Source: Fodinibius salipaludis
GTDB lineage: Bacteria; Bacteroidota; Rhodothermia; Balneolales; Balneolaceae
Assembly (NCBI RefSeq): GCF_002287075.1
Contig: NZ_NSKE01000003.1
Span: forward strand, 124,001 to 188,000
DNA length: 64,000 bases
Direction: 5' to 3'
Shown here: in pieces, positions 17,514 to 26,820 of the stretch
Layout: each line of letters starts with the position of its first letter
How positions within the stretch are numbered: position 1 is the first letter of the stretch
Translations under genes and position numbers: made by a program
Notes under the pieces: model-generated
What the model was told of the DNA's origin: nothing
Databases searched by the model: none
What the model saw: only the letters and a program-made list of their open reading frames with translations

Positions 17514-17592
17514 ATAATCATCAGTTCAAAATAACCGGAATGCTTTCCAAGCTATGAAAACTGTGAAAGATGGTTTCTCCTTTTTCGGACTG
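17514..17592 (-). pseudogene. 3' fragment of a second COG3014 lipoprotein gene
   Basis: On the minus strand this reads EKGETIFHSFHSLESIPVIL then Asn and stop. It is almost the same as the C-terminus of the intact COG3014 gene at 18673 (KGETIFHSFHSLESIPVSLN). The two DNA copies share a 32-bp identical run and line up for about 75 bp including the stop codon, with similarity lost upstream of about 17590. The MscS gene lies between the fragment and the intact gene, so the fragment looks like the leftover of a duplication or of a recombination around the channel gene. Confidence 0.8.
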
Positions 17593-17680
17593 CTAGAAAA
17601 TTATGTGGAATGATCATATGATAAGCCATTCCATATTAATATATAATCCAAGTCCAGATTGGCCCTGAATTATACCTTTC

Positions 17681-18550
17681 TTATAACCCTCCGTTTTTTT
17701 GTAGTTGTATATCCAACGGGCTCATTGTAAGTGCTGTCGATACCTCTGAACTTAATGTAAATCCTTCTTCAATAAGCTGTACCCGGCAATTGTTCATGGT
17801 TGATGTCCGTATTTTTGCCAGTCCCTTTTCTTGGTCTTTTGTATTGATCCAGAAAAATGCCTGAAGTTCTACATAGTTGTCCGTAAAGTTTTTTATGGAC
17901 GCACTTGTTCCCGGAGATTGGAGCACACCGGACGTTTTCTGTACAACCTCTCGTAAAATGTTTAACGCTTTATCCACATCATCAGCGTAATCTATTCCTA
18001 CCGTAAGACCGCCCCGCCGTAACCCGTCGAGAGTATAATTGGAGAGTGGTTTGGTAAAGAGTTGCGCACTTGGAACAAAAACGTCGCATCCTTCGGAGGT
18101 CCGGATATGCGTATGCCGCAGATGAATACTTTTGACCCTCCCTGTTATGCCTCCGGTTTCGATAAGATCATTCGTGTTGAAGGGCCGGCTGAATGCCATG
18201 AGGAATCCTGCCAAGAAATTCTCTCCAATATCCTTGAAGGCAAATCCCAGCATTACCGCAGTAAGACCGCCACCGGCAAGAAGGCTTGCCGAAAGCACGC
18301 TATAGCCAACCATATTTAAAAATACAATGATACAGATGAAAATGGTGATTCCTTTGATCAACGTTTTGAAATAGTGGTGGTACGCTTCCTGCATGGAACT
18401 GCGTTTTAGAATTTTGACAATTCCGGATGCAACGCCCAATCCGACAAGGTAGATAACTCCTACGACCACAAGTGCTATTGTTAGTCGTGGCAAAAATTCT
18501 ACAAATGCTACGTATTCTGACATAAATCCTTCGGCAAGAGTATCGATCAT
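17681..18550 (-). CDS. Mechanosensitive ion channel, MscS family
   Basis: A 289-residue small-conductance mechanosensitive channel. Three membrane helices (about 20-42, 62-85 and 87-115) include the glycine/alanine-rich pore helix (ASLLAGGGLTAVMLGFAFKD). The beta domain follows (FNTNDLIETGGITGRVKSIH), and a C-terminal alpha/beta domain ends the protein. It releases solutes on hypo-osmotic shock from the inner membrane. The gene is intact, unlike the two MscS remnants at 1314 and 11724, to which it is only distantly similar. It lies between two copies of the COG3014 gene end. Confidence 0.92.
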   Translation of the reverse strand: MIDTLAEGFMSEYVAFVEFLPRLTIALVVVGVIYLVGLGVASGIVKILKRSSMQEAYHHYFKTLIKGITIFICIIVFLNMVGYSVLSASLLAGGGLTAVMLGFAFKDIGENFLAGFLMAFSRPFNTNDLIETGGITGRVKSIHLRHTHIRTSEGCDVFVPSAQLFTKPLSNYTLDGLRRGGLTVGIDYADDVDKALNILREVVQKTSGVLQSPGTSASIKNFTDNYVELQAFFWINTKDQEKGLAKIRTSTMNNCRVQLIEEGFTLSSEVSTALTMSPLDIQLQKNGGL

Positions 18551-18672
18551 ATGAGGAGGGTATGGCTTAAAATTAATAATAGGCTACAATGTTGCAGTTA
18601 ATAAAAATAAACTAATCCGTGTTAATGGTGGGCATTTCTTGGATCGTTAATGTAAACGTATTCCACTAATCA

Positions 18673-20088
18673 TCAGTTTAGGCTGACAGGAATGCTTTCC
18701 AAGCTATGAAAACTGTGAAAAATTGTCTCTCCTTTTTCAGCCTGAAACTCAAAAACTTTTTCAGTATTCACATTCTTTCTGGGCGTGCGAGTATTTAATT
18801 TTATGCTATTTATTCCTTCATCCAAAGGCACACGTGCATAAGAAATAGTATGCGGTATAGTCTGCCAGTTTCTGGTGTCCGCTTTTTCAGATACGGCATT
18901 TACAACAGAGAGTAGAGCTCCAAGATTCTGGTTCAGTTTGCGAGTTTGTCTTTCTGCGGTTTGTTTTAAGGCAAGTCGCAGCAGTGAATTGGAAAACTCT
19001 CGTATCATGCGGTCTTCGAGTGTGCTAAGGGCTATTTGATTGATATTTTGGGCCATTTCCAACTTGTAGGTATTATTTCCAGAAACTAATTCTGCGCTTT
19101 GGTTATATGGTTTCCGTTCTACATACTTTGGAAATGCTACCCTTATAAATTTTAGGTCGCCGAGTCCCCCGGATCCTTCCCCCATGGCAGGCAACGGGAA
19201 AGGGAAACTTAGTCCTAATTCTTCGTTAACAAATAGGACAAAGCCCCCTTGTCCTTTAACAATGAAAAAATTAAGACTCCATTCATCTTTAATTGGCCCG
19301 AGGCCATTATGCCAGAAAAATACTAATTCTCCCCCTTTCTTTTCCTGATACTCATATTCCCTTGAGAATTTTTTCTCATATCGCTCCAGCTCTTCGGTAA
19401 AACCATTTAAATAGGCTGTTCGCAGAAGATCTTCTTTCAGTTGTGATGGAACGTCGGTATTAAAATGTTTCTTGTAGTTCTCCGTATAGGCTTCGTAGGC
19501 ATTTCTGTAGGCAATAAAAGCGTTATTCACATCTCCTGATGCCTCATAAACGATGCCCATTAGGTTCATGGCAAAGGCGTCCCGCTTATACCGATTTTTT
19601 CGATTTTCGTACCGGTCGTTCAGCTGGTTGAGCCTGTTGTTAATTCTCCGACACTCTACCAAGGCTTCCTCATATTGGTTCATCCGAAGATAGTTTAAGG
19701 CCTTATAATAGTGAATCAAGACTAATTCATGGTCTTCTCCGGTATATGGTTTTGTCGTTGGGTTGGTAATGAGGCTGGCAGCTTTGTTTAGATTGCTTTG
19801 CCGATAGTCTTGCGTAAAGATATAGGCTTCTTCAAGAAACTTGTTGCTTTCCTCATGCCGACCAAGCATCTGCAGGACGACGCCTTTTTTCAGATTGTAC
19901 AGCAGCTTATTCTTATCCTTGGTCGCTGCTTTTTTATTTTTATCCAGGACCTTATTGGCTTCTTCAATTTCTCCTTTGACGAAGTTTTCCTGAAAGTCCA
20001 GTGTTGTTTGATAGTATGTGGCACATCCAGCAATTGATACTATAGCGAGCAGTACAAAGCCGTAAAATAGTCTGTTATACTTCTTCAT
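18673..20088 (-). CDS. COG3014-family lipoprotein with helical repeats
   Basis: A 471-residue lipoprotein. The signal ends in VSIAGCATYY, with the lipidated Cys at about 22, and an N-terminal half of TPR-like helix pairs follows (about 30-240, including YLRMNQYEEALVECRRINNR). The C-terminal half is beta-rich and unique to COG3014. No enzyme motif is visible. It follows the LpoB gene by 15 bp, so the two form an operon. In this family the partner with LpoB suggests a role at the cell wall or outer membrane (inference). Confidence 0.82.
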   Translation of the reverse strand: MKKYNRLFYGFVLLAIVSIAGCATYYQTTLDFQENFVKGEIEEANKVLDKNKKAATKDKNKLLYNLKKGVVLQMLGRHEESNKFLEEAYIFTQDYRQSNLNKAASLITNPTTKPYTGEDHELVLIHYYKALNYLRMNQYEEALVECRRINNRLNQLNDRYENRKNRYKRDAFAMNLMGIVYEASGDVNNAFIAYRNAYEAYTENYKKHFNTDVPSQLKEDLLRTAYLNGFTEELERYEKKFSREYEYQEKKGGELVFFWHNGLGPIKDEWSLNFFIVKGQGGFVLFVNEELGLSFPFPLPAMGEGSGGLGDLKFIRVAFPKYVERKPYNQSAELVSGNNTYKLEMAQNINQIALSTLEDRMIREFSNSLLRLALKQTAERQTRKLNQNLGALLSVVNAVSEKADTRNWQTIPHTISYARVPLDEGINSIKLNTRTPRKNVNTEKVFEFQAEKGETIFHSFHSLESIPVSLN

Positions 20089-20103
20089 TTTAAGAGTTTC
20101 TGA

Positions 20104-20685
20104 CTATTTCACGACTTTTCTAATCTTCTTGGTTCCTATCCAGACTTTTTCATTGTTTTCAAGATCAGTAAGCTCTAAGTCGACCTGATAAGAAATCAGT
20201 TTTTGTTTTTTGTTGGAATCCGTAATAGAATTGATGGTTCCCTGCAGGATGAAGTCAGCGCCCCTTTCCAGCCCCCATTTTTTCATTGTTGAAAGGGAAG
20301 CATAATCCTGTTGATCATCCCGTTCTTTTCTTAATTCTTCTCTGGCTTGTCCAGCCTGCACAATTCTGGCTTTATTTGAGTTCAGCATCTCACGTTCCAT
20401 GTCCTTAATGAAAGTCTCGGCACTAATGTGCTCACTGGTCTTGTTTTTGACCGTTCCCACAATAATCGTGGGTTTGCGACCGTGTTCTTCGGTGTAATTT
20501 GTGAGCCAGTTGCGTGAAAGGGCATCACTTATCATCTCATCGGATACCAGCTGTGAATCAGAGTCATTCCATCGGCCACTTAAATTAATATCTTGATCGG
20601 AATCTACCCGAGAAACATTCTTTGTGTTACTACAACCCCAAATACCTATAAGGCAAAGAAGGAATACGATAGCAAATTTCTTCAT
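20104..20685 (-). CDS. lpoB: LpoB-family penicillin-binding protein activator lipoprotein
   Basis: A lipoprotein of about 193 residues. The ATG at 20685 begins a clean lipoprotein signal (MKKFAIVFLLCLIGIWGCSN, Cys at 18); the upstream ATG at 20706 would add seven residues before it. The rest matches the LpoB fold, including RKPTIIVGTVKNKTSEHIS, EREMLNSNKARIVQAG, GADFILQGTINSI and VDLELTDLENNEKVWIGTKK. In enterobacteria LpoB reaches through the wall to activate PBP1B. Here it is paired with COG3014 and not with a PBP gene, so the exact target is inferred only. Confidence 0.82.
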   Translation of the reverse strand: MKKFAIVFLLCLIGIWGCSNTKNVSRVDSDQDINLSGRWNDSDSQLVSDEMISDALSRNWLTNYTEEHGRKPTIIVGTVKNKTSEHISAETFIKDMEREMLNSNKARIVQAGQAREELRKERDDQQDYASLSTMKKWGLERGADFILQGTINSITDSNKKQKLISYQVDLELTDLENNEKVWIGTKKIRKVVK

Positions 20686-20706
20686 AGTTTTTATCTGATT
20701 TAACAT

Positions 20707-21009
20707 GTTCTGGATTGGCTGTTGAGAAAATGGAATTTTCTTGTTGAAAGTTAATAATAGTAAAAGGTAACGACTTTACTACTTAAATCATATAAACATT
20801 GTAATGCAGGCATAATAAGAAATTTGAATATCTGCCAAAAAGGATACGACATTGCATATGATGCTCCCCCCAACTTTAAGCCCATAAATTATTATTAACT
20901 AACATTATCACAATGAGCAGGTTATTTAGTTTCCGATGCTTAAATGCGTATAAAGCTTATTAATAATCTATTGCACATTAATTATTTAACCTAATAAACA
21001 ACCAATACT
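20707..21009. other. Divergent intergenic region
   Basis: No gene is recognised between the lpoB start and the small membrane gene at 21010. It is AT-rich and should contain both promoters; no clear regulatory repeat was seen. Confidence 0.45.
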
Positions 21010-21307
21010 ATGAAAAAGCTTGGATCCTTCTTTGGAAGTTTACTTGTGAGTGTTGTTTCGTTTATTGTTATGAGATTTCTGGCGATTATTTCATTCTACA
21101 TTATCATGCTTGTGGTATCTGCCCGGATCCGCTTTTGCAGGCATTCAACCCAGTGCCGACTTTTTGGTTCTCTCCGGCTCACTGATTTTGGTTGCTGCTA
21201 TTATTGCCGGCGGTAATTTTTCTATTGCTTTTTTGAGTAATGTTCATGTCGATCAACGGACCAAAGACGTAAAACAGGAAGATCAACTTCCATCCGATAA
21301 ATCTTAA
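21010..21307 (+). pseudogene. Small two-helix membrane protein, apparently frameshifted
   Basis: Frame 1 starts with a good membrane segment (MKKLGSFFGSLLVSVVSFIV and following, to about residue 36), then turns into Cys/Arg-rich nonsense. Frame 2 from about 21125 reads SAFAGIQPSADFLVLSGSLI and a second membrane segment, then a charged tail to the TAA at 21305. Together they give a sensible protein of about 95 residues with two helices, broken near 21118-21130. It is either a pseudogene or a sequencing error. No family is recognised. Confidence 0.5.
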
Positions 21308-21545
21308 CCATTCCTTATTAAACCAATATTACGATTATTGGGATAGAACCACCACATACAGAAGATGCTTAAGGTGGGACATATGATCGTATCAAACTTT
21401 TTAAATTTGCCAAATCCTTAGGATACCGGTCATTATCAGTCTATAAGACAAACATCACGTATAGCTGACATTCCATGTATCATCATTTCTTACATCAGGA
21501 TGGAAAAAATGAGTTTTCCCAGTTAGGATAAAATGAAACTAAAAT

Positions 21546-21577
21546 AAAAAGTGCCCGTCATTTTTTGGCGGGCACTT
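21546..21577 (-). terminator. Terminator of the tRNA-Arg transcript
   Basis: On the minus strand AGTGCCCG pairs with CGGGCACT around an 11-base loop and is followed by TTTTTATTTT. It lies nine bases after the tRNA 3' end. Confidence 0.85.
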
Positions 21578-21585
21578 TACTTGAG

Positions 21586-21659
21586 TACGCCCGGAAGGAT
21601 TCGAACCCTCAGCCTTCTGATCCGAAGTCAGACGCTCTATCCAGTTGAGCTACGGGCGC
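21586..21659 (-). tRNA. tRNA-Arg (anticodon TCG)
   Basis: A 74-base cloverleaf on the minus strand. The acceptor GCGCCCG pairs with CGGGCGT, the D stem is GCTC/GAGC, the anticodon stem is TCTGA/TCAGA with loop CTTCGGA, and the T arm is GAGGG-TTCGAAT-CCTTC. Anticodon TCG reads CGA and other CGN arginine codons. CCA is not encoded. Its own terminator follows. Confidence 0.96.
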
Positions 21660-21915
21660 ATTTCGAAAGGAATCTAAATATCCCGCTTTGGCAGACAAAT
21701 TACAACCCGGAATTATGACCTCTTAGGGAGTAATGGTGCCGTAATAAAAAGGGGGATTCTCAGAAAAAAGGATTTATTTGCCAGCTCAGCATAAATCTAA
21801 TATTCATAACTTTTTACGTGCATTAATTGGTAATTATCGAACGAATGGTGTTAATTATTTATTCATAATTATATCACCGAGAATGGGAATAATAGTCATT
21901 ATTATGAGGATCAAA

Positions 21916-23067
21916 ATGTATAAATATCTGTCAATATTTATAGCTGTAATATTTTTAACGGCTTGTAATGCTACCTCCGAAAATGAACCGGAGGCTGGTG
22001 CTGATCAAAATCAGGAAGTTGAAAATCCGGAGCTTGCCATGGAAACTATTACCAATGAGATAGATGTGCCCTGGGGGATGGACTGGCTGCCCGATGGGGA
22101 TATGCTTATTACTGCTCGCAGCGGAGACTTGTGGTTATACAGTGATGGAAGCTTGGCTGATGAACCCGTAGTCGGTGTCCCGGACGTGTGGGCACGCAGC
22201 CAGGGTGGGTTACTTGATGTGAATCTACACCCTGATTATGAAGATAATGGCTGGATTTACATGACCTACTCCAGTCCTGAAGGCGGAGGGGGAGCAAACA
22301 CAGCATTAATGAGAGCTAAACTTAATGATGATCGTACCGAACTTGTAGATCGTGAGATCCTCTATAAGGCCGAACCCAATACCGAGCGTGGCCAGCATTT
22401 TGGCAGCCGTATTGTGTTTGATAATGAAGGCTATGTTTATTTCGGGATTGGGGATCGCGGCAACCGCGATGAAAATCCACAAGACATTACCCGAGATGCC
22501 GGTAAAATCTATCGTCTTCATGATGATGGACGTATTCCCGATGATAATCCTTTTGTGGGTGAGTCCGGTGCTAAAGAAGCTATTTTTGCCTATGGTATTC
22601 GCAACCCGCAGGGTATGGACCTGCATCCCGAAACCGGACAGCTCTGGGAGCATGAACACGGTCCGCGCGGCGGCGACGAAATAAATATTATTGAAGCCGG
22701 GAATAATTATGGGTGGCCTGAAATCAGCTTCGGTATAAATTATGATGGTACAGAGTTTACGGATGATACTGCTAAGGCTGGAATGGAGCAGCCCGAGTGG
22801 TATTGGGATCCGTCTATTGCTCCATCTGGAATGACGTTTGTAACCAGTGACAAATTCCCCGAATGGAAGGGCGACATCCTTGTAGGTTCGCTTAAGTTTG
22901 GATACGTGATGCATGTTGATATAGAGAACGGGGAAGTTGTTGGTGAGGAAAAGATATTCGAAGACATTGGTCGTGTAAGAGATGTTAAGCAAGGTCCGGA
23001 CGGTAATATTTATGTAGCAACCGAAACGGACAAAGGTATTATACGGATATCTCCAGAGGATGAATAA
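21916..23067 (+). CDS. PQQ-dependent sugar dehydrogenase-type lipoprotein
   Basis: A protein of about 383 residues. The signal MYKYLSIFIAVIFLTAC ends in a lipobox, so the enzyme should sit in the periplasm on a lipid anchor. The frame is open from 21778, but the ATG at 21916 has GAGGA five bases before it. The mature part is a six-bladed soluble glucose dehydrogenase/aldose sugar dehydrogenase propeller: WGMDWLPDGDMLIT, GGLLDVNLHPDY, HFGSRIVFD, YGIRNPQGMDLHP and EHEHGPRGGDEINI, the last being the PQQ/calcium motif. It oxidises sugars and passes electrons to the respiratory chain. Confidence 0.9.
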   Translation: MYKYLSIFIAVIFLTACNATSENEPEAGADQNQEVENPELAMETITNEIDVPWGMDWLPDGDMLITARSGDLWLYSDGSLADEPVVGVPDVWARSQGGLLDVNLHPDYEDNGWIYMTYSSPEGGGGANTALMRAKLNDDRTELVDREILYKAEPNTERGQHFGSRIVFDNEGYVYFGIGDRGNRDENPQDITRDAGKIYRLHDDGRIPDDNPFVGESGAKEAIFAYGIRNPQGMDLHPETGQLWEHEHGPRGGDEINIIEAGNNYGWPEISFGINYDGTEFTDDTAKAGMEQPEWYWDPSIAPSGMTFVTSDKFPEWKGDILVGSLKFGYVMHVDIENGEVVGEEKIFEDIGRVRDVKQGPDGNIYVATETDKGIIRISPEDE

Positions 23068-23100
23068 CAATTCATCGTCATGGACAACTTTATAAATATA

Positions 23101-23136
23101 CTGGCGCAAGTGTTGAGGTTGCGCCAGACTTATTTT
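23101..23136. terminator. Terminator between convergent genes
   Basis: CTGGCGCAA (23101-23109) pairs perfectly with TTGCGCCAG (23119-23127) around a nine-base loop, followed by a T-rich stretch. It closes the sugar dehydrogenase gene and may also serve the opposite gene ending at 23155. Confidence 0.75.
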
Positions 23137-23154
23137 AAAAGCTTATTAATTTCT

Positions 23155-24147
23155 CTAATCCTCTACATTCTGCTCGTCAAGGTTATCCACTTCATCTACT
23201 TGTTTTAGTTTTAGGTAGTCAACCAACTCTTCCTGCATGTCTTCTCTGATACGTTCGGGATGAGTGATCTTTGTATAAAAAATAGTGAAATATATTACTT
23301 TGACGGAAGTAACGGTGCGCTCGAATAGATTGCTGAATAGTTTTCCTATCCATAGCGCTACAATTACAGGTACCCAGCTAAAGGCGACAGGATCTTCCCC
23401 TATGGTTATTGTAGAGGGCGGAAAAGCTGAACTGGCGAAATAACCGATTGCGGCGGAAATGACAAATAATATTACATAAGCCGGGATGGTAACATGGCGG
23501 ACGACCCTACCCAGAAAGTCGATCCCGAAAATCCCGACTAAGGATTCGGGTACGCGGTCTTTAAGTTTCTTCATCTCTTTAACGGCCGGAGTAATATCCA
23601 TCTTGTCGACCGCCACTGATGGCAACAGGTAATGATTTGCCAGGTCCCAGACTTCTTCAAGCCCGGCAATAAAAAGTCGAATTAGCATTTTAATAATTCC
23701 GCCACCAACAAATTTACTTTTTTTGACGAAGATCATCAGGATATCAATGCATGCAATTTTTCTTATATGCCACTTTAGTTCTTTGCTGGCCATGGTGGCT
23801 CCTCTATAGGATGGGTCATTGCCGATGACTGTTTCATAAACGATCCAGCTCAGGCGCATTTCTTGTTTGTTGTTATAAAAGTGCTTGTATAAAAAGAGCA
23901 GAAAGCCTAAAAAGAACGATAGCAATCCATATCCTATATGCTCGTATTGCCACAAAAAGAATACCCCAAAACCGAAGGTAACCATTAAGGAATGGTAAAT
24001 AGCCATCCGTATCCACGGTTTTATGATATCGTCATCTTTGCCAATGATAGTGAACGTACCTTTTACCAAGTGCAAAACCGATTTAATACGCTCCTTGTAG
24101 GGAAGCGAATCGAATGATTGGCTTGCTTTACTAAAATCAAAACTCAT
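23155..24147 (-). CDS. Multi-pass membrane protein of unknown function
   Basis: A 330-residue inner-membrane protein with five or six hydrophobic segments. Two pairs lie near 48-90, one near 165-185, and the last group at about 225-270 (IPAYVILFVISAAIGYFASS then VPVIVALWIGKLF). The C-terminus is strongly acidic. The central region has VKKSKFVGGGIIKMLIR and GLEEVWDLANHYLLPSVAV. I do not recognise the family or any catalytic motif. It is transcribed alone, convergent with the sugar dehydrogenase. Confidence 0.7.
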   Translation of the reverse strand: MSFDFSKASQSFDSLPYKERIKSVLHLVKGTFTIIGKDDDIIKPWIRMAIYHSLMVTFGFGVFFLWQYEHIGYGLLSFFLGFLLFLYKHFYNNKQEMRLSWIVYETVIGNDPSYRGATMASKELKWHIRKIACIDILMIFVKKSKFVGGGIIKMLIRLFIAGLEEVWDLANHYLLPSVAVDKMDITPAVKEMKKLKDRVPESLVGIFGIDFLGRVVRHVTIPAYVILFVISAAIGYFASSAFPPSTITIGEDPVAFSWVPVIVALWIGKLFSNLFERTVTSVKVIYFTIFYTKITHPERIREDMQEELVDYLKLKQVDEVDNLDEQNVED

Positions 24148-24399
24148 ATATACCCCCTATAATTTTATTATTTTTTTCAGATCTATTGATAAATCGACAG
24201 GAAGGAAATAGTTGAACTATTTAGGTCCCACCATTTTTTTACTCGTTTAACAGATCGTGAAACAAATCCTCAAATTCAGCCTTTTTAATGATCTACCGGA
24301 TGATCCGGTTATTATTAATAGGTAGTACATACGAAACCATGCAACTTTTTGGCTCATATTTTGATTTAAATAAATGAACCTTAATTAAATGGCTAAACT

Positions 24400-25248
24400 A
24401 TGATGCGAATTGGGAGTGTTATAACGATTGGATTGATGTTACTTTTGGTCGGATGTGGCGAAAGCCGGGAGAATGAATTTATTGATCGGATGGATAAGGA
24501 GCATGAGGGAGATAGTCCGGTTGAAAATGCTGCACAAAATTTGCAGCAGTCCGGTAATACATCAGGCGAAGAAGTAACATATGCTACCGTAAACGGTAAT
24601 GAAATTACCGGGTATTTAGCTCAACCTTCTGACGGTAATTCGGAGGCACCGGGTATTATCGTAATTCATGAATGGTGGGGATTAAATGATAATATTCGAA
24701 TGATGACGGATAAGCTGGCCGGTGAAGGATATACGGCCTTGGCTGTAGATTTGTATAATGGAAAAGTAGCCGAATCATCAGATAGTGCAGGAACGTATGC
24801 TCGTTCTGTTAATGATGAGGAGGCTTTGGATAACTTGACTCAGGCATACGGCTACCTCAATGAAAAACAGGGAGCAGATAATATCGGTGTAATAGGTTGG
24901 TGCTTTGGTGGAGCGTGGTCGCTGCAAACGGCTCTGGCACATCCAGAGAAAATTGATGCCACGGTTATCTACTATGGTCGACTTGTTACGGATACCGATA
25001 AATTGGAATCCTTACAGATGCCGGTATTGGGGATTTTTGGTGAAGAAGATGATGGTATTCCACCCCAAAAAGTGAAGGCGTTTGAATCAGCGCTAAATAA
25101 AGCAGATGTCGAGAATTCCATTCATATTTATGAAGGGGCGGGCCATGCGTTCGCCAATCCATCGGGTACGCGATATGTTGAAACGGCCGCTGAAGACGCC
25201 TGGCAAAAAACGGTCCGCTTTTTAGAGCAGAACTTGAAAGAAGAGTAA
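24400..25248 (+). CDS. Dienelactone hydrolase-family lipoprotein
   Basis: A 282-residue alpha/beta hydrolase. The signal ends in LLLVGCGES, a lipobox, and an acidic linker precedes the hydrolase domain (about 65-282). The nucleophile elbow is GWCFGGAW with a cysteine, as in dienelactone hydrolases. The acid is in GEEDDGIPP and the histidine in GAGHAFANP, completing a Cys-Asp-His triad. Membership of the family is clear; the substrate in the periplasm is unknown. Start ATG at 24400 or 24403. Confidence 0.88.
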   Translation: MMRIGSVITIGLMLLLVGCGESRENEFIDRMDKEHEGDSPVENAAQNLQQSGNTSGEEVTYATVNGNEITGYLAQPSDGNSEAPGIIVIHEWWGLNDNIRMMTDKLAGEGYTALAVDLYNGKVAESSDSAGTYARSVNDEEALDNLTQAYGYLNEKQGADNIGVIGWCFGGAWSLQTALAHPEKIDATVIYYGRLVTDTDKLESLQMPVLGIFGEEDDGIPPQKVKAFESALNKADVENSIHIYEGAGHAFANPSGTRYVETAAEDAWQKTVRFLEQNLKEE

Positions 25249-25257
25249 AAAAAGAAA

Positions 25258-25290
25258 AGCTGCTGACCAATGGTTGGTCAGCAGCTATCT
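25258..25290. terminator. Bidirectional terminator
   Basis: A 13-bp perfect stem (25258-25270 with 25274-25286) around a three-base loop lies between two convergent genes. An A-rich tract lies on the left, which reads as T-rich for minus-strand transcription, so it can stop both directions. Confidence 0.85.
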
Positions 25291-25305
25291 ATAAAATAGT
25301 TATTC

Positions 25306-25911
25306 TTACTCTTCCCATTCGCCGTCAAAGAGAATCTCGTCCAGATCTTTACGAATACGCGGCGAGGTTTCCTGCTTTTTCATTTTCTCATTTAATGATT
25401 CCGGATGTCCTTTATAGCCGATAGTAAACATGGTCATCGGTTTGTAATCCTCGGATATATTGTAGATTTCACGTGCCTTCTGGGGTAAAATTCCGGCCAT
25501 CTGATGCACGTATAAATCGTGTTGGGTGGCTTCAAAAGTAAGATGGGCAATCGCCTGTCCTAAATCATGTCCGGCATGGGGATTATCTCTTCCGTCTAAA
25601 TCAAAGGTGGTTTTGGTAAGGGCAAGCACCAATACGGGTGCATTTTTGGCCCAGCTTTGGTTGAAATCATTCATTACAGTAGCCAGTTGTTTATAGGCTT
25701 CCTGATCTTGCTTCCGAGCCACAATAAATCGCCATGGCTGTTCATTGTAGGAGGAGGGGGCCCAGCGCGCAGCTTCAAAAAGTTGATTTAAGAGTTCCCT
25801 GTCAACGGCCTTTTCATTAAAAGCCCGGGGACTCCATCTTTTCTGCAAAAGTTCGTGAATAGGATATTCGGTGTCTGCCAATTTTATGGGTTGTTCGTCT
25901 GTAGCTTGCAT
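25306..25911 (-). CDS. Nitroreductase-family FMN oxidoreductase
   Basis: A 201-residue flavoprotein of the nitroreductase superfamily. The N-terminal RWSPRAFNEKAVD and AARWAPSSYNEQPWRF bind FMN, and the later GHDLGQAIAHLTFEA and FTIGYKGHPESL complete the fold. Such enzymes reduce nitro compounds, quinones or flavins with NAD(P)H in the cytoplasm. The flavin reductase gene at 26050 starts on the other strand about 140 bp away, a possible functional pair. Confidence 0.9.
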   Translation of the reverse strand: MQATDEQPIKLADTEYPIHELLQKRWSPRAFNEKAVDRELLNQLFEAARWAPSSYNEQPWRFIVARKQDQEAYKQLATVMNDFNQSWAKNAPVLVLALTKTTFDLDGRDNPHAGHDLGQAIAHLTFEATQHDLYVHQMAGILPQKAREIYNISEDYKPMTMFTIGYKGHPESLNEKMKKQETSPRIRKDLDEILFDGEWEE

Positions 25912-26049
25912 ATTGTTGATTTATCGTTTCAATTAGTTTAATGTTGAATTAAATAACAAAGAAGATCTTGGGATAATTCCAAAGACTTTTGAATGGTTAA
26001 TGCTCAAAAAGCATTTTTTTAGTGAATATGAATTAAGAAAATAAGAACG

Positions 26050-26721
26050 ATGAATCACAAGGTTGAGATTTTAAATACTGAAGACATCACCCATGATGTA
26101 AGAGCGTATACTTTTGAAAAGCCCGATGGCTATTCCTTTACTCCGGGACAAGCTACAGAGGTGGCTATCGACAAAGAGGGCTGGCGTGATGAAAAGCGAC
26201 CATTCACATTTACAAACCTGCAAGATGATGATCAGCTGGAGTTTGTGATCAAGAGCTATCCGGATCATAATGGCGTAACCGAACAAATCGGTCAGCTCCA
26301 AGAAGGCGATCACTTTATCATTGATGGTGCCTGGGGAACAATTGAGTATACGGGCGAAGGTGTTTTTCTGGCAGGTGGTGCAGGCGTAACGCCTTTTATT
26401 GCTATCTTACGCGATCTGTTTGAAAGGGATGAAATTGGATCCAATACGCTCATTTTTTCGAATAAGACGGAAGATGATATCATCCTGAAGGATGAGTTTG
26501 AAGAGATCTTGGGCGAACAGTTTATCAATGTGATTACGGATGAACCCACCGATGAGCATATTTATCTGGATGGATTTATTGATAAGGAATTTCTGGCCGA
26601 TCAGATTAATGATTTTGATCAGCCTTTTTATGTGTGTGGTCCGCCGGCCTTTAAAGATGCGATGATTAAGTACCTTAAAGAGCTGGGTGCTAATCCCGAT
26701 GCATTGGTCTTTGAGGAATAA
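26050..26721 (+). CDS. FAD/NAD(P)-dependent flavodoxin reductase-like oxidoreductase
   Basis: A 223-residue ferredoxin-NADP reductase-fold protein. The FAD domain shows the RPFTFTNL motif (about 56-63). The nucleotide domain has GGAGVTPFIAILRDL (about 108-122) and ends with YVCGPPAFKDAMIKYL. No iron-sulfur or globin domain is fused. It likely passes electrons from NAD(P)H to a small acceptor such as flavodoxin or a flavin; the acceptor is unknown. Confidence 0.87.
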   Translation: MNHKVEILNTEDITHDVRAYTFEKPDGYSFTPGQATEVAIDKEGWRDEKRPFTFTNLQDDDQLEFVIKSYPDHNGVTEQIGQLQEGDHFIIDGAWGTIEYTGEGVFLAGGAGVTPFIAILRDLFERDEIGSNTLIFSNKTEDDIILKDEFEEILGEQFINVITDEPTDEHIYLDGFIDKEFLADQINDFDQPFYVCGPPAFKDAMIKYLKELGANPDALVFEE

Positions 26722-26820
26722 ATGGTCTGTCATACTTTTTTGAGTTCTGGAAGATAAACGATATCCTGTAAGACTGTGTTTTAAAAATGAAGTAATTCTA
26801 AACCAAAGTATTTGTAAATT

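Noticed and set aside
22306-23109. 267-codon frame on the minus strand
   Set aside because: It lies wholly antisense to the sugar dehydrogenase gene, has no family features and a skewed composition; it is a shadow of the real gene.
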